The notes under the pieces: generated by a model
Database searches by the model: none
Told to the model about the DNA's origin: nothing
Seen by the model: only the letters and a program-made list of their open reading frames with translations
Shown here: positions 21,823 through 34,696 of the stretch, piece by piece
How the letters are laid out: each line of letters opens with the position of its first letter
Position numbering within the stretch: the stretch's first letter is position 1
Origin: Ailanthus altissimus
Taxonomy: Eukaryota; Streptophyta; Magnoliopsida; Sapindales; Simaroubaceae
Assembly (NCBI GenBank): GCA_946807835.1
Contig: OX327683.1
Coordinates: forward strand, 16,745,001 to 16,809,000
Length of the DNA: 64,000 nt
Reading direction: 5' to 3'
Position numbers and translations under genes: made by a program

Positions 21823-23685
21823 AACCCTATGTTCTCAAACCCTATGTTCCTGATCTTTTTTTATTTATGCAAGCCTGTAGATGAATCCCTTTTATATAGA
21901 TCAGTGTTGGTTTATATCTGTGTGATACAGATGATTTTTCTTAGCTGACCATCATCTTAGTGGAAGCTCGTATAAGTATGCAGGTATTCGGTGAGGACTA
22001 GATACTGAATAAGCTCAATTAAGACCTCCAATGGACATTTCATAAAGTCATTAATGGAGGGTCCTTTTAAGTTGATAGCATTTATGGTCCCTTAGCCTGA
22101 GCACCATGGTGGGATTGTGAGTGATCCACCATACTTAGGTTCCACACATGTCAGAGACCTTTCATAGTATGACCGCTGAGTGTCGCTGGGTATGGTCTGA
22201 TCCTCATAGAGTTTGTTGTATGTAGATATGAGATTCGTCAATTTATATGGGTAAGATTATATCTAAATGCTCTAAGATTGTGTTCTTGAAAGTCTTATGG
22301 TCATAAGTAATACACCCGAAAAAAATATTTCCCATGTCAAAAATAATATCGCAAAAGAGTTTGCGAATTTTATTGGATTATGATTCTAGAGATAAATGTT
22401 ATCGTGGAGCATATAGAGACTTGACGGTGATGATCTATGTCTCCGCTCTTCTGAGATATAAATCACGAAGAGATTATACGAATATGTATTAACCTCAACA
22501 TGTTGTTTTGTTATTTTCATAACGTGTGTGTAAGGCACTGTTTATGAATTTACGAAAGAGTTTCGTAAGACAAAATAGTGTGAACCTACGAAGTCTCACT
22601 ATATGAAGTGTACTCATTGTATACTAAGGTAGCGCACCAAATTAGATAGCTCAATCTGGGAGGTTGCAAAAAAATTAGAATTTATTCAGGGTCTCTTACA
22701 GAGATCATAAAGTTTTAGTGTTAAGCCCAGAATTTTGGCAAGTGGGACTTGCCACTTTTACCTTTGTATTGAATATCAAATTTTATGCCATTAATTTTCT
22801 AGGGCATAACATGTAGCAAGGTTTCATTAGCTTAATTTATAATTTGCAAATGTTACAAAATTATATATATTAAATATATTTTTTATTCAAATATTGTTGT
22901 TTGAAGCCAAAATTTCGATCAATAGATTTTTGCTTGCAAAAGTTGCCATTTAAGTAACAGTATTTTGAAAAGCATTAGGTGGCATTAATTAATTTGGCAC
23001 TTTTCTTGTTTATATTCGGCTAATGGCAAAATGAATCAACATGCAAATCTATAATGCATGTGCTGGCCATTTCAAATAATTTTTAACGTTAACCAATAGA
23101 TGGCATAATTGTATGAGTTAACAAGTTGTGGAAGTATGCAAATGGAAGCATGCTTTAGTTTTAACAAGTTGTGGCAATATATTAAGGATTTAAAAGTAAG
23201 AGCTAGAATTTTTTACAAATTAAATGCCACTAATTTGCTCCATAATTGGCCAGCTTATGCTTATAGGCAATTATTCAATTATAGCAAGCATGACAACGCA
23301 ATTTTTTTTTGTTTTGCATTGTCATGCTCTGCCACCAATTAGTATTTCATTGGTTAAGTGTGTGTGTTAAGTAGCTATAAATAGCTAAATTATGATTCAT
23401 TAGAGAAAAAGGTCAATTGCAAGTAAGTTGAATAGGAATAGATACATAAGAATCCTGAGAGGTTAATGGAAGTAAGTGTTGCTTCAAGTATCCAATATTT
23501 TGTCGAGAATAGAAAGCTACCATTTTAGCTTGAAGTGTCCTATCGTATCCTAGACTAGAATTATGCAAAGCACACTTCAAAGGTGAGTTCCCTAATATCT
23601 TATTAGTGTAATGGGATGTTTGTTTATTTTTTGCTGTGTATTTATGCATGTGATGTGTAAATTAAAAAATTAAAAATCTACACGT
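21823..23685 (+). mobile_element. Ty1/copia LTR, forward, both ends truncated
   Basis: From about 21850 the sequence matches the internal blocks of the LTR at 55-1873 in the same orientation, for example gtgagtgatccaccatactt and ggtatggtctgatcctca. It runs to ttttgctgtgtatttatgc near 23620, which corresponds to the cgctgcgtaatg zone of the first LTR. The 5' roughly 300 bp and the last few dozen bp are lost at the junctions with the gypsy LTR and the reverse gypsy body. Small open frames in it (23109-23342, 23413-23649) are not supported as genes. Confidence 0.7.
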
Positions 23686-24060
23686 TCACTCTACGCACAG
23701 TGCACTTTCAAGAAGAACGTTATAGTCACTTAGTACATTGACCATATAGAATGGTTCACCTTTCTCAATATGACTGACCTTAACTCTACGAAAAATGAAT
23801 CCATCAGCTAGTGTTTCGCAACTTACAAAATCTGTCATGATAACCTTGGAAGGCTTAAGATCGTCCTTATTGATGCCTAATTTCCTTAGCATCCTCAAAG
23901 ACAATATATTAACTCCTGAATCATTATCGATAAGGATTCTCTTGCATGGCACCTTATTGAGGTCGGCCTTCACATATAATGGTCAGATATGCTTGGTCAC
24001 ATATAATGGCCGGATATGCTTGGTCAAATATGGCAGTTCATCCGGTTTATCTCCAATATG
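23686..24060 (-). pseudogene. Ty3/gypsy (Tat-like) aspartic protease
   Basis: The minus-strand reading gives LNKVPCKRILIDNDSGVNIL then RMLRKLGINKDDLKPS and SDYNVLLESALCVE. This is the protease of Tat/Ogre-type gypsy elements, in which the active site is usually VDGGS; here it reads IDNDS. The frame stops at 23686 where the copia LTR fragment begins, so RT, RNase H and integrase are absent. Confidence 0.65.
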
Positions 24061-26551
24061 ATAAATGTCGACCACGTCTCCATCCAAGGTGGATGGCTAC
24101 CTTGGTTTTAATTTGAATGATTCAGGTAATATGATCACCATATTAACACTTTATTTAGAGGTCTCTTCATTTGTTGCCCCTTAGTGAGGTTAGTTTTTTA
24201 GTGAGTCAAGACCATTGGGATTGGTCTTGGTCTCTTCAGCCTTATGTGGCTCACTTTTTCTGTCAAACCTTACCCAGAATTTCTTTCGAGGTGTATCACC
24301 TCTCTTTGTTGACCGGCAGGATTATTGTTCCTTTGTTGCCCTATTTTTATAGAGCTTTTTGTTGAGGCTTTCAATCTTTGCTAAGGTTTCAGAGTTTGGA
24401 CCCTCACTTTGGTTCGAGACGTCTGAGTTATTTGTGTCTCTGCATTCTTCTTTTAATTCTTGGTCAACCCAAAACATGAGGGAATTCGGGCCCCTAATAA
24501 ATTAAACATGCTCTACCTTGATCTATTGACCTCTCATTGGCTAACCCTTGGTTTAAACATATGTAAAGGCCATAGATGGGGTGTTGGTATCATCTTGGTC
24601 ACCCGAAACCTTCTGAAAAGTGATCTGGCATTGAAGGTAGGTTAAACAAGCCTTTTTTGAGGTCGATGGGTCCTCTGGACTTATTTAATAGTGACAACTC
24701 TTTCTTTTTTGGTCACCTCTAGAGCTGAATGATTGACTTGGATCTTAACTCTCTGTTTGTTCGGCGCCCAGACCCCTATGGATAATCCTTCTCTTAGTAA
24801 CCTCTTTTGAAAGGTATAACAACCTTCACACCTAATGTGGGGAAGGGATCAGTCTTCACGAGGGGATTCTTGCCATTCAAATTGGAAAAAAAAATTGACC
24901 TTTATCAATGAGCCTTTGAATCTCATTCCTGAAAATAACCCATTTGTTTGTGCTATGTCGCTAGAAATTATACCATTTGCAGTAGTCCTTCATAGCACGC
25001 TAGTCGACCAAGGGAATGATATGACCTTCAGACAATTTGATTTCCTTATCTTTTAGCAAATCAAAAATCTAATCAGCCTTCCGCATATTAAAAGAATATT
25101 CTTCGACAATCTGGGTATTCTTATAGATCTTCTTCTTCTTCTCTTTGCTAGGCATCAAATTTTTCAATACTGAACACTTATAGGGCTCATCTTTGATTAC
25201 CTTGGTAAGGTACACTTCCTCATCAGAGTTAGACTCCTTTGATTCAGTTTTTGAATCGGCCTGGACTGCCAAGACTTTTATCTGATTTTTATAATAAGTC
25301 CCTTTTGAAAATGTCCACTTTTGATCTTTCTCCATCAGAAGTCTCTTATAACAGGCAGTCCGAGTTACCAACTCATATAAATCAACGAAACAGTGTCCTT
25401 CAAAGTGCTCTCTCGTTGCAAATGGCATTCCTCTTATAACCATATGTATGGAGTCGACTTTTGAAATCTGTGTTTGGCACCGTGACTGCAGTTTTTAAAA
25501 TCGGTTGATATAGTTGGAAACTGATTCGCCCAGCATCTAAGCGACATTGGCCAGGTTGGCCGATGTGATATCTAGAGGTGGCCTATAAAATTCACCACGG
25601 AACTTGTCCTTTATTTACTCCCAGTTGGCGATCAACTCGAGCACCAAGTTTGTGTATCAAATGAAGGTTATTTTTGTTAGGAAATTGCCGAATAACCTTA
25701 GGTTTTTAATAAAGATGAACTGGTCTCGCTACACTACACTGTGAATCTGGAGATGTGCTCGAAGGTGGTGATATTTTCTTCACCCAAAAACAGAAAGAAT
25801 TCATGGATCTTGTATCCTTTTGGAAAATAGAAAAGCGTATTTATACTATAGCCATATTCTGCAATGCTTCAGCTAACATATTGAGATCTAGCTCAGTTCA
25901 CCCAAGATATCTAATGGGCTACACTGGTTTTATAGACGCAAATTGAATCGGCATAGACAAGCTTTAACCGACTTGATCTTGGTTCTTGTGTAGACTTCCT
26001 AAGTTGATCATGTTACCAGCCTGGTCATAACTAAAAATTTTCTTCAATAGTTCTTGTAGACCTGAAAATTAGAAGAGTCAATCCTATTGGGCCGTCTTAG
26101 TATATTGACCAAACCATAAGGTAGGTTGGCCTGAGTATGTTGCTGTCGTCAAGGTTTTTGTAATTTAGGTTTTGGTCGACTATGAAGTAGAGCTGTCAGC
26201 TCTATATGGTTCTACCGCATTGTTTCAAGGTGCTGAAGTAAACTTTGGCTAATGCTTTGATTATCTTAAATCAAAGGCCAAAACATTGCAACCATCTAGT
26301 TGGTCAACATAATGTCGAGTTGTTGATTTTCTTAGACAATTTGAGAAACCAACCTTGAATATCAGCCATGGAGAATGACCTAGGACATGGACGAAGACTA
26401 CAATAAATATCTTTCAACCGCTGGTTCAACAGGTCTTTCTTGGTGGGACCAAACTCGTCTCATCTTTCTCAACCTCTGATAAATCTCTGAGCTGAGGTGG
26501 TGTAGTCGCGAACGACTCATCTTCATTCTTTCCTGTGTTATTTTTAGCCAT
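24061..26551 (-). pseudogene. Ty3/gypsy (Tat-like) gag, decayed
   Basis: The inferred start is ATG at 26551-26549 (MAKNNTGKNEDE). The best preserved section, 25069-25443, encodes MVIRGMPFATREHFEGHCFV, then DLYELVTRTACYKRLL and a lysine-rich tail. The rest to 24061 shows the same composition in broken frames. Gag forms the retroelement particle in functional relatives. Many stops occur. The many short plus-strand frames in this interval (24171-25056) are opposite-strand by-products. Confidence 0.6.
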
Positions 26552-27180
26552 TTATCTACTTGTTACTAACATATAAGGAATGTACCCTACCGAGCGTGCC
26601 AAAAAGAATATTCGTAAAAATATACTTCGAGTCCATATACGCTCTGTGTCCAGCTAGATAAAGGTCGCCTCGCATTCAAGAAAGGCCGAGATTGAAAGAT
26701 TTTATCAGCGAGTAAGGCTTATTGCTAAACCTAGGCTGGAAAAATATAGACAAGAGCTATCGCTAAACCTGGGCTGTGGTGTAGTAAGTGTATCGCAGAG
26801 CTTGGGTCTTTTGCAGAGAATAACAAGCGAAGCTCTATCAACAAGGTCGCGAGATTTTCAACAAGGACGCAAAGTCTTAAGTTGAATGCCAAAAATGAGA
26901 AAACAGAGATAAAAACTAAAAAAGTTGTAAATTATGTGTATTGAATAGTTGATGATGCAAATAATGAAAAATCAAACCTATTTGTAAGCTGTAAAATCAT
27001 ATACAAAATCTATTTTTACAAGAAAATGAATTCTAATATAACACAACTTCTTATTATGTACAAATTTCTAAATAAACTACAATAGAAAGTTAGGTCTAAA
27101 ATCTTAAATATAAAAAGTCTATTAGACATTATTTGTAAATATGTAAAACCTTTAGACACTTTTGAAGTCGACGTCAACAA
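26552..27180 (-). mobile_element. Tat-like leader, primer site and probable 5' LTR
   Basis: Upstream of gag the minus strand reads tttggcacgctcggtaggg (about 26588-26607), which resembles a gypsy primer site of the tttggcgcc class. Beyond it, 26608-27180 ends on the minus strand with TGTTGACGTCGACTTC, a plausible LTR start. The interval 26640-26890 has repeated words such as gctaaacctgggctg. Only one LTR is present in the window, so its limits cannot be confirmed by comparison. Confidence 0.45.
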
Positions 27181-29100
27181 GATAAAAATACACCCTTTTA
27201 ATTTTTGTAGTCAAAAATCCCTTTAAACCAACTAAAATGCCTTGCCTTTTATATTATCATGCGTGTCATAGAATTAACTTGACTCTCATAATATTATAAA
27301 AAATTTAAACTAATAGAGAGAATTGAATTTAATCTTTTAAAGTATACATTCAATTACTTTTGAATCAAATATAAGATTATTACGTCTTTTTTGTACTATA
27401 TAATTTTTGTAATTAAACTATATAAATCTCGTTTAATTTAATATTTTGGGATGGAATTTTTTTGTTATTTAGTAAATGTACGATCATAAAAATAAAAATA
27501 AAGATGTAATATAATACAAGTTTTTCAAAATCAATGTATTATAATGTAAATTAAATTTAATATTTTTGAGTTGTGAACATAAAAAAAGTACAAACTAGAA
27601 AAACCTAAATGTCATATAAAAAGGGTTGCACATGCTGTGTCACGTGACAATAATTTCGTGTAGCCTATCGTTTTCGACAAGTAGCACTAATGTAAACCAC
27701 ATGGCCTATACACGTGAGCCTCATGATTCATATACACATGAGATATTACGGTAGACATTTGTCGCATGTCTCGTACTAGTTTCTAGATTTTATGTTTTAG
27801 GACCTAATTTTTATATTTTTTAACTAAATTTTATTGTTATAAGTACTATAAAGTGAGAGTCATTCATTATATGTGTTTAAGGGAAGGTGAGGGAGTTTAA
27901 GTGATGGTCAATAGATATATATTTAGTATAAAAAAATATTTATTTTGAGTTTGAGAGACATATATTATCAACAACTTCATAATACTATGTTTGGTGAAAT
28001 TGAAGATAATTTTGTTCAATATAACATGACCATAAGAATCTGTACATCTATAATGATACTGACATTTAAACTAAGAAAAATCTAAAGTAATGAAAATGTA
28101 AATTCTTAATAGAAGTTACTAAAATAGATTTGATACCAATATGTGTAATTATGGATATTTGAGCTCCTATAAATAATAAGAATTTACAAACTCCTTTAAA
28201 GAAATAATGAGTTTGTCATAACCACTTAATGTCTATAAATAATAGTAACCAAATTAGTATCATAATTTTAATAATATTAAATTATTGTATTTTATCTAAT
28301 ACCATAGTTGATTATCACAATTCCCCAATAAAATATAACGATGATCGGATATAATATCTTGTACTTAGAATATTTCTAAACTTATAAGCGTAACAAAAAT
28401 ATACTTCACATAATATTTACTTTCATCGTAATAACTTATGAAAGTCAATTTCCAACATAATCATCACAAATAAAAAAATTAGTAATATTTGCTATAAAAC
28501 TATAAATGATGATTTAGTGCATTTCATTATGCCATAAATAAATTACTATTTTTTGTCTTAAAATGATCGACTCTCAGGCCCAAGGTCAAATAACACAACT
28601 AACAATAAATATTTTATATATTTGTAAACAAAAACCCTATAATCATCACTTTAAACCATTTATTGAGGTACTTATTATTTCAATCGAACAATACCAAATG
28701 ATAGCATATCCAATGGACCAATGCCATATCGCTGCTCCTCTTAAAAAATTGAGCACAATAAAAATATAACGGCATCATTACGCACATAAAAGTGACATGA
28801 TCTTTGAAAAATGTCTAAAAATAGTTATTTTTATAATATTATAAATTTTTATAATTAAAAATTATTTGATAAATTTTTATTAGTTAAAAAAGCAATAAAT
28901 GAATAAAATTATCTTTATAAATAATATAACTTAAAAAATATTTATAATTTAAGTCACAAAATAAAAAATAAAAAAATATTATTATCTAAATAAATTTTAA
29001 AAAAAATATTCTATAATTCAGAATAAATAATTTTGTGTATTAATATACAAAAAATATATGAAAATGATAAAAAAAAATCAAAAATAAAAATAGTAGACAA
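27181..29100. other. AT-rich stretch without recognised genes
   Basis: No open frame with family similarity was recognised. The short frame 28563-28769 looks random. A mixed-composition patch at 27625-27780 has the words cacgtgac and cacgtgag. The rest is poly(A)/(T)-rich. Confidence 0.5.
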
Positions 29101-29109
29101 AGTAAGAAT

Positions 29110-29325
29110 TTTTTGCACCTCGTGCGAGGTGCGGGAAAAGGCTTCTCACCAAGCCTTGCGCGCGTGGGGTGTTGTGTGAGTTGGGGTCTTGTGCAATTCT
29201 CCGTGCGCGAGGTCCAAACTTGCACAACACTTCGCATGCAAGGTGTGAAGAGAGGCCTCACACCACGCCCTGTGTGAGGTATTACGCGAGTTGGCTGTAA
29301 TTTAGGCGCGAGGCCCTGTCGATTT
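29110..29325. repeat. GC-rich islet with repeated gcgagg/cctcgc words
   Basis: About 215 bp of GC-rich sequence in otherwise AT-rich DNA. It contains direct and inverted short words, for example gcacctcgtgcgaggtgc (29116-29133), an almost perfect dyad, plus further gcgcgaggtcc and ggtgtgaag words. It has no coding evidence. Similar islets occur at 34.0-35.2 and 59.2-59.6 kb. Confidence 0.6.
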
Positions 29326-29522
29326 CAGTCTTCTTTTTTAATATTTTTTTTATTGAGTTTTATTTTTTTTCACAATTTTTTAATTAAATTTATCATTTTT
29401 TTTAGCATATTTTACTCTAAATTATTTATTTTAACTAATTTTAAAGTATATTTTGAACAAAATTTTAAATAATTTATAGGAGAGAATGCAAAAATATTTC
29501 AAAAATAAAATGATACGAAAAT

Positions 29523-29543
29523 CATATATATATATATATATAA
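29523..29543. repeat. (AT)n microsatellite
   Basis: A run of at dinucleotides about 20 bp long at catatatatata. Similar short runs occur near 12937, 21130 and 35287. Confidence 0.8.
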
Positions 29544-29858
29544 CTAATAAAATTTATGAATTTATTTTATAGTTAAATTAAAATTTTATTTTAAAAAATT
29601 AACTATTTTTAAACATTTTCCCATGAACCTTTAGAACCCCATCAACACGACATTTAATATTGGAAGTATATATAGTGATAAGTCGTACTATCGAAACAAT
29701 CTTCAATACAATCCATTGCTCTTTGCGGTAATTAACAGAATGTACACCCAAGGAAATAAATTTTATAAAACCTTATTACTTTATTGAAATAAATTTTTGT
29801 ACTTAATACTTATATAAAAACCTAACATACATACTTTATTAACGTCAATCTACTATTT

Positions 29859-29979
29859 ACCACCGTAGAAATGCTCTTTATCCCCAATTTCATATATAAG
29901 CACATTTGGGTCCCAATTTATGGCCGATAAGTCATGGGAGTAATATGTGTAAAATTCTTTATAGATATCCTGAAATCGA
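29859..29979 (-). pseudogene. possible terminal exon of an unidentified gene
   Basis: On the minus strand an AG splice-like site (tttatcgatttcag) near 29970-29983 precedes a short open stretch reading DIYKEFYTYYSHDL and then INWDPNVLIYEIGDKEHF before a stop. The residue composition looks more like real protein than the surrounding AT-rich frames. I do not recognise a family, and no convincing upstream exon was seen to the right. It may be chance. Confidence 0.2.
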
Positions 29980-30099
29980 TAAAATTTCACTATAAGAAAT
30001 AATACATTGGTCAATAAAAATATAAACATTAAATTATATGGTTGTGGCAAATACTTTAAAAAAAAAAAAAATTGTCTATGATTGGGGTAATACATAAGG

Positions 30100-31585
30100 A
30101 TATTTGTAATAATGCAGATTGATCAATCTTATATACTTATTTATGTGTTATAATCAAGAGGATAACTTTAATCTAATTTTATTTTCGCCAAAAATCTCCA
30201 ACCTTATCCTAAAACCTAACTGTATAACTTTTCAATTTTCCTATAACTAGATTATTAACATCTATGAAATAAAATTGAAAGTTTCTGAATAGTTTTAATG
30301 AAAATATGAAACCATATGATATTTTAGTTGTTGTCATGCTACCTCGCCGCTAACTGCGAAAAATGCTTTTGCATATTTTCAATTTTTGAGCCTTTTTGCA
30401 GCTTTTTTTCTTTATAATTTTGGGTGTTTGAGTGTTATAGAAATGAGTGTTTGATTTTCAGTTTTAAAAAAAGAAACTTTTGGATTGTATGGAGGGAAAA
30501 AAATTATGCAATTAAATTGATGGCAATTTTATCAATTTTTGAATTATATAATTATAAAAAATTATAAATTTATTCTGAGGTTAAATTAAAATTATCCAAA
30601 ATTTTATAGTATACTTTAAAATTTTTCATTTAACAAAGAGCTTTTAACACTATTTTCTCTTTACAGATTTGTTAAAATAGCACCTTTAAACAAATTTTTT
30701 TTTTTTTAAGGAAATAGCGCTAACCTCCCCACCGCGACTCTATCTACTATCTAGTTCTTGATAAGTTTGAGCTTTAAGACTCTGAAAATTAATAAAAATG
30801 AAAATATAACTGCCCTTGTGAGTCACGTGAAAATGTCTTCAGAAGTTCACACACCAAGCACGCGCGACCCTAAAAAAAAGGGGAAAAAAAGAAAGAAAAC
30901 TTGCCACATCTACGTCATCTTTCTTTCAAAGAAAAAAAAAAAATTGGAACTTCTTAATCTCAAGCTTTTTTTAAAAAATTTCTTATAAATGACCTTTAAT
31001 TTTTTTTTTTTTAACTACAAAGTTGTAAGTTAATTTTTATTAGTCAAATCAATGTTAAATTGATGCAATTTCTCTTTTTGATAAAATATACTGATAAATA
31101 AAAATTTTAAAAATAAAAATACAAAATCAGCTCAAAATCATTATAAATTCATCTAAAACAATATATTTTAATATTCAAATAATTAGATTTGAAGATTTAA
31201 ATCATTTACAAAAATAATTCATTTTTTATTATTAGCATAATGTATATTTACTGTATATATAAGACGTAATAGTTGAAACCTTTTTTAAGTAATGCTTATT
31301 TAAAATTTTTATTAATCTTGAAATACAATCCTAGTGTAATGTGGTAAAATTTTGGAGAAAAATAAAATGAATGAGAGAGATTTATAAAATATAAAAATTA
31401 GGTTTTGATTTGGAAAATTTAAATTTGGTGAAACAATTTGCATGGCCTTTCTTACATGTGAGGAAGACAAGTAGGTGCGTTGTGCGAGAAATGGTATACG
31501 AGATATGCCTATTTGCGCATCTTTTGAATTTGTGTTTTTTTTTTATTTCAAGTCTTATAAAGTATGAGTCAATCGTTATTTATTT
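30100..31585. other. AT-rich stretch without recognised genes
   Basis: Long poly(T)/(A) tracts occur near 30695, 30870-30950 and 31000. No coding or repeat structure was recognised. The lysine-rich frame at 30758-30988 is a by-product of A runs. Confidence 0.5.
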
Positions 31586-31589
31586 TGAG

Positions 31590-33330
31590 AGAAGATAGAT
31601 GAGCTCTAATGACAGAGGTAAGAGATATGTTGATTATAAGAACTTTAACATGTTGGTTCTGAAGGATGTGAATTATGAAGATCTGTTACATACTGTGTGT
31701 TGTGCAATTTGGGTTGATAATGAATAGTATATAGTAACTTTAAAAAATTTATTAATACAATGCAATTTAAGTTGAGAGTAATTACGATTGGAAATGATAA
31801 TGATGTCTGGTTCTTTTTTGGAATCAATAAAATATCTTTATGTTCTCTATGTGTAACAGTGAATCTTAGAGTTCTCATATTTGAAGAAGATGTACAGACG
31901 CCCATTCAGAATCAATCACCCTATCATAATCACTTAATGTCAACAAAGTGGTAGCAATCAAGTGAGCTACACAGCTCTAACAATACCAATTGTTATGATT
32001 CCCACAAACACAACGAATCAATATCATTATTCTGCTATAATGTATAATAGAAACTCAACTTATAAATGCTACGATAGTGTAGTAGATAGGGATGTCGATG
32101 GTCTTGAAAATAGTGATAATATAGAAGAATGTGGCAATTTGGATGATTTACCGAAAGTCGAATATTGTTATATTTCAAATAGCTCTCTTAATGTTAAAGA
32201 TAAAAGAGGAGATGATTGCGAAACTAAAAACCCTTTTACGTTTATTTTTTTCAATATCACCATTAAACTTAGTTATATCTAATAAAGTTTCATGTATTGA
32301 AATTAATAATATATTTATGAGGAAGTTGTATGATAACAAAATGAACTTCACTAAATTATTAGCGTGTTAGCACTTACAAGTTATTAGAGCTTCAAAGTTT
32401 CAAGATATATGAAAGATTATTTTAAGGTGAAATGTGATAATAATAGATGTACATGGCAATTACATGCGGTGTCAACAGATCCAAGAAAGTATTTTTCTTG
32501 TGCGTATAATTGATGCAAATCACACATGTCAGTTGGACTGATTGAGCGATGGTCACCGACAAGCCAATAGTGTTTCCAATCAACATGCTAGTATTGAAAT
32601 TTTCATCAAGAGGTGTTTCTAATGCATACCATGGTGTATGGATATATCACTTAAAAAAAAATTTGGTCATAAGATATAAGATATCATCGAAGAAGAAGGA
32701 TAAATGGGAGGTTAGTTTTCTCAAATATGCTAGATCAATGGGAGTATTTAGAAAATATGATATTATAACCACTAGCATTGCAGAGAACATTAATGTTATT
32801 GCAAAGAATGTACGTAGGCTTTCTGCGACAACTTTGGTCGAGTAGATACGAGAGTTAATGCAAAATTATTTTTTTTAGAAACGGGAGGCTGTAAAAGGTA
32901 TGACAAACTTTCTAACAAGTTAGGCGTATCGTAAGATTTGAAAGTACAATGATAAGTCCACCTATATGACTTTTCACTAAGTAGATTATTCTAACATTTT
33001 AATAAAGGATGAAAGTGGAAATGAAATAGTGGACATCCCAATGAAGGCACACAATTATCGAAAGTTTGATTTTCAAAAACTACCTTGTGCCCGTCCTATT
33101 ACAATATGTAGACAAATAAGATTACAATATCAAAAGTCTTTATTTGTCCTATTACAAGTCTAAGCCATTATTTCGTGAATATAACGAACTAGTTAATCTG
33201 ATTGGCCACTCGTCAAGTTGGATAGTTCTAGACGAGTTGAAAAATGTTAACATCCAACCGCTTATAGCATGTCATCAATCAAGGAGGCATTGAAAGAAGC
33301 AGATTCCATCACAATGTGAGAAACAGGCGA
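31590..33330 (+). pseudogene. Mutator-like (MULE) transposase, internally deleted
   Basis: 31590-31960 resembles the N-terminal region of MULE transposases (LVLKDVNYEDLLHTV, then ITIGNDNDVWFFFG in another frame). An acidic stretch follows at 32050-32220. 32290-32540 gives YFKVKCDNNRCTWQLHA and then NHTC, the CCHC zinc-binding segment. From 32600 the reading jumps to RGVSNAYHGVWIYHLKKNL, VFRKYDIITTSIAENINVI and a SWIM-like RKFDFQKLPCARPI that lacks the usual first Cys pair and the His. The catalytic DDE core between these is missing, and several frameshifts and stops are present. The C-terminal part is recognisably related to the minus-strand transposase at 63.4-64.0 kb. Confidence 0.8.
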
Positions 33331-33597
33331 AGAATGTGTATAGTTATTGTAAGTAGCATGAACATAACTGATAGATATATGAAAACCCTACTATTTTGCA
33401 TAGCATTTGATATGATATCTTAGTGTGTATTTTTATACTGTTTGATGTTACTTGTATTTGTATACTTTAATTTAAATTTAACGTGACTTCTCTTTAATTT
33501 TATCATTTTAATACTCTTTTGTAAATTATACCCTATTTGTCATAGATTTTGTATTTTGCTACTAATTTATTTTGTCATTTTTTTTATTTACCACTTA

Positions 33598-33815
33598 AAT
33601 ATGCCAAGAATGTTTGCAAGGAAACAATTAATTACAACATGAAATATGATTAGGAAAAATAATTCGATAGAGCAGTTCCAAGATGATAAAATGTTACACT
33701 TAAAAAATATCAAATATGTTTGTAAAGAAATAATGAATTACAATAAGAAATATAATCATAAAAAGAATTCGACTATACAGTTTTAGTATAATAAAATGTT
33801 GTCACTTAAAAGATA
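33598..33815. repeat. tandem duplication, unit about 110 bp
   Basis: The segment beginning near 33610 (tgtttgcaaggaaacaat through ataaaatgtt) is repeated from near 33718 (tgtttgtaaagaaataat through ataaaatgtt) with scattered changes. No coding evidence. Confidence 0.65.
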
Positions 33816-34004
33816 AATTAATACATTAATAATTATTTAATTAATAAATTGTTTGAAAAAAATTAAATAAAATATATTAACAACATAGTTAAAAATTAAC
33901 TAATTAAATTAAATAAAAAACATTATTTTTAGCAAATAAAAATTATTTATTTATTTATTTAATTTATTTTAATTAAAAAAATTAATTTTCACACACCATA
34001 TGGC

Positions 34005-34600
34005 ACGTCCAATGGGCACTAGCGGTACATGCCCACATGCAAAACGCATCCGACAATCGAGATTTGTAAAAACCTTTATTTTTAAAATAATTCTTTTTTC
34101 TATTTTCACGTAATTTTAACCCATTTACAATATAATCTATCCATCTTTAACATATTTTAATCACAATCTAATTATTTTTATACTTTTTTTTATCACAAAC
34201 TATAAATTACATCAAAATTTTCAAAAACTTAAAAATAAATTACTTTTAACAATTAAAAATAAATTAAAAATAAAATATATATTTTAATTATTGCTCCCAA
34301 TGGGTGCCCACATTGGGTTGGCACATGTGGGGGCACCCAATGGGTGCACCTCGCAAAGTTGGAGCATGCGAGACACGCCCATTGCGAAAAAAGTCCAATG
34401 GCCAAGATTTGCAAAAAATTTCATTTCTAACTATTTTTGGCCGAATTTTTTTTTATTTCTACTTAGTTTTAATCCATTTACAACATAATATACCAATCTT
34501 TCACTTATTTTACTCAATATCTAATTATTTTCATATTTTTTTTACCTCAAACTATAAATTATAATTAAAATTTTTATATTTAATGGCTAAAGACATAATA
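34005..34600. repeat. diverged tandem duplication with GC-rich heads
   Basis: Two units of about 290 bp, near 34010-34295 and 34300-34590, each begin with a GC-rich patch containing ccaatggg words. Each then continues with similar AT-rich sequence: caattgcgagatttgtaaaa-like words, tttaacccatttacaatataat/tttaatccatttacaacataat and caaactataaattac/caaactataaattat. The short frames in the second unit (34291-34564) are not supported as genes. Confidence 0.65.
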
Positions 34601-34696
34601 TTTTTCTCATTTTGTCCTTATTTATTTTTAATTTTTTTTAATTAATTATTTAATTACTTTTTAAAAATAATTTATAAAAAAAATAAATACGTCCAC

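Noticed and set aside
30758..30988. Lysine-rich 76-codon frame
   Set aside because: Produced by A-rich homopolymer runs. No homology or start context.
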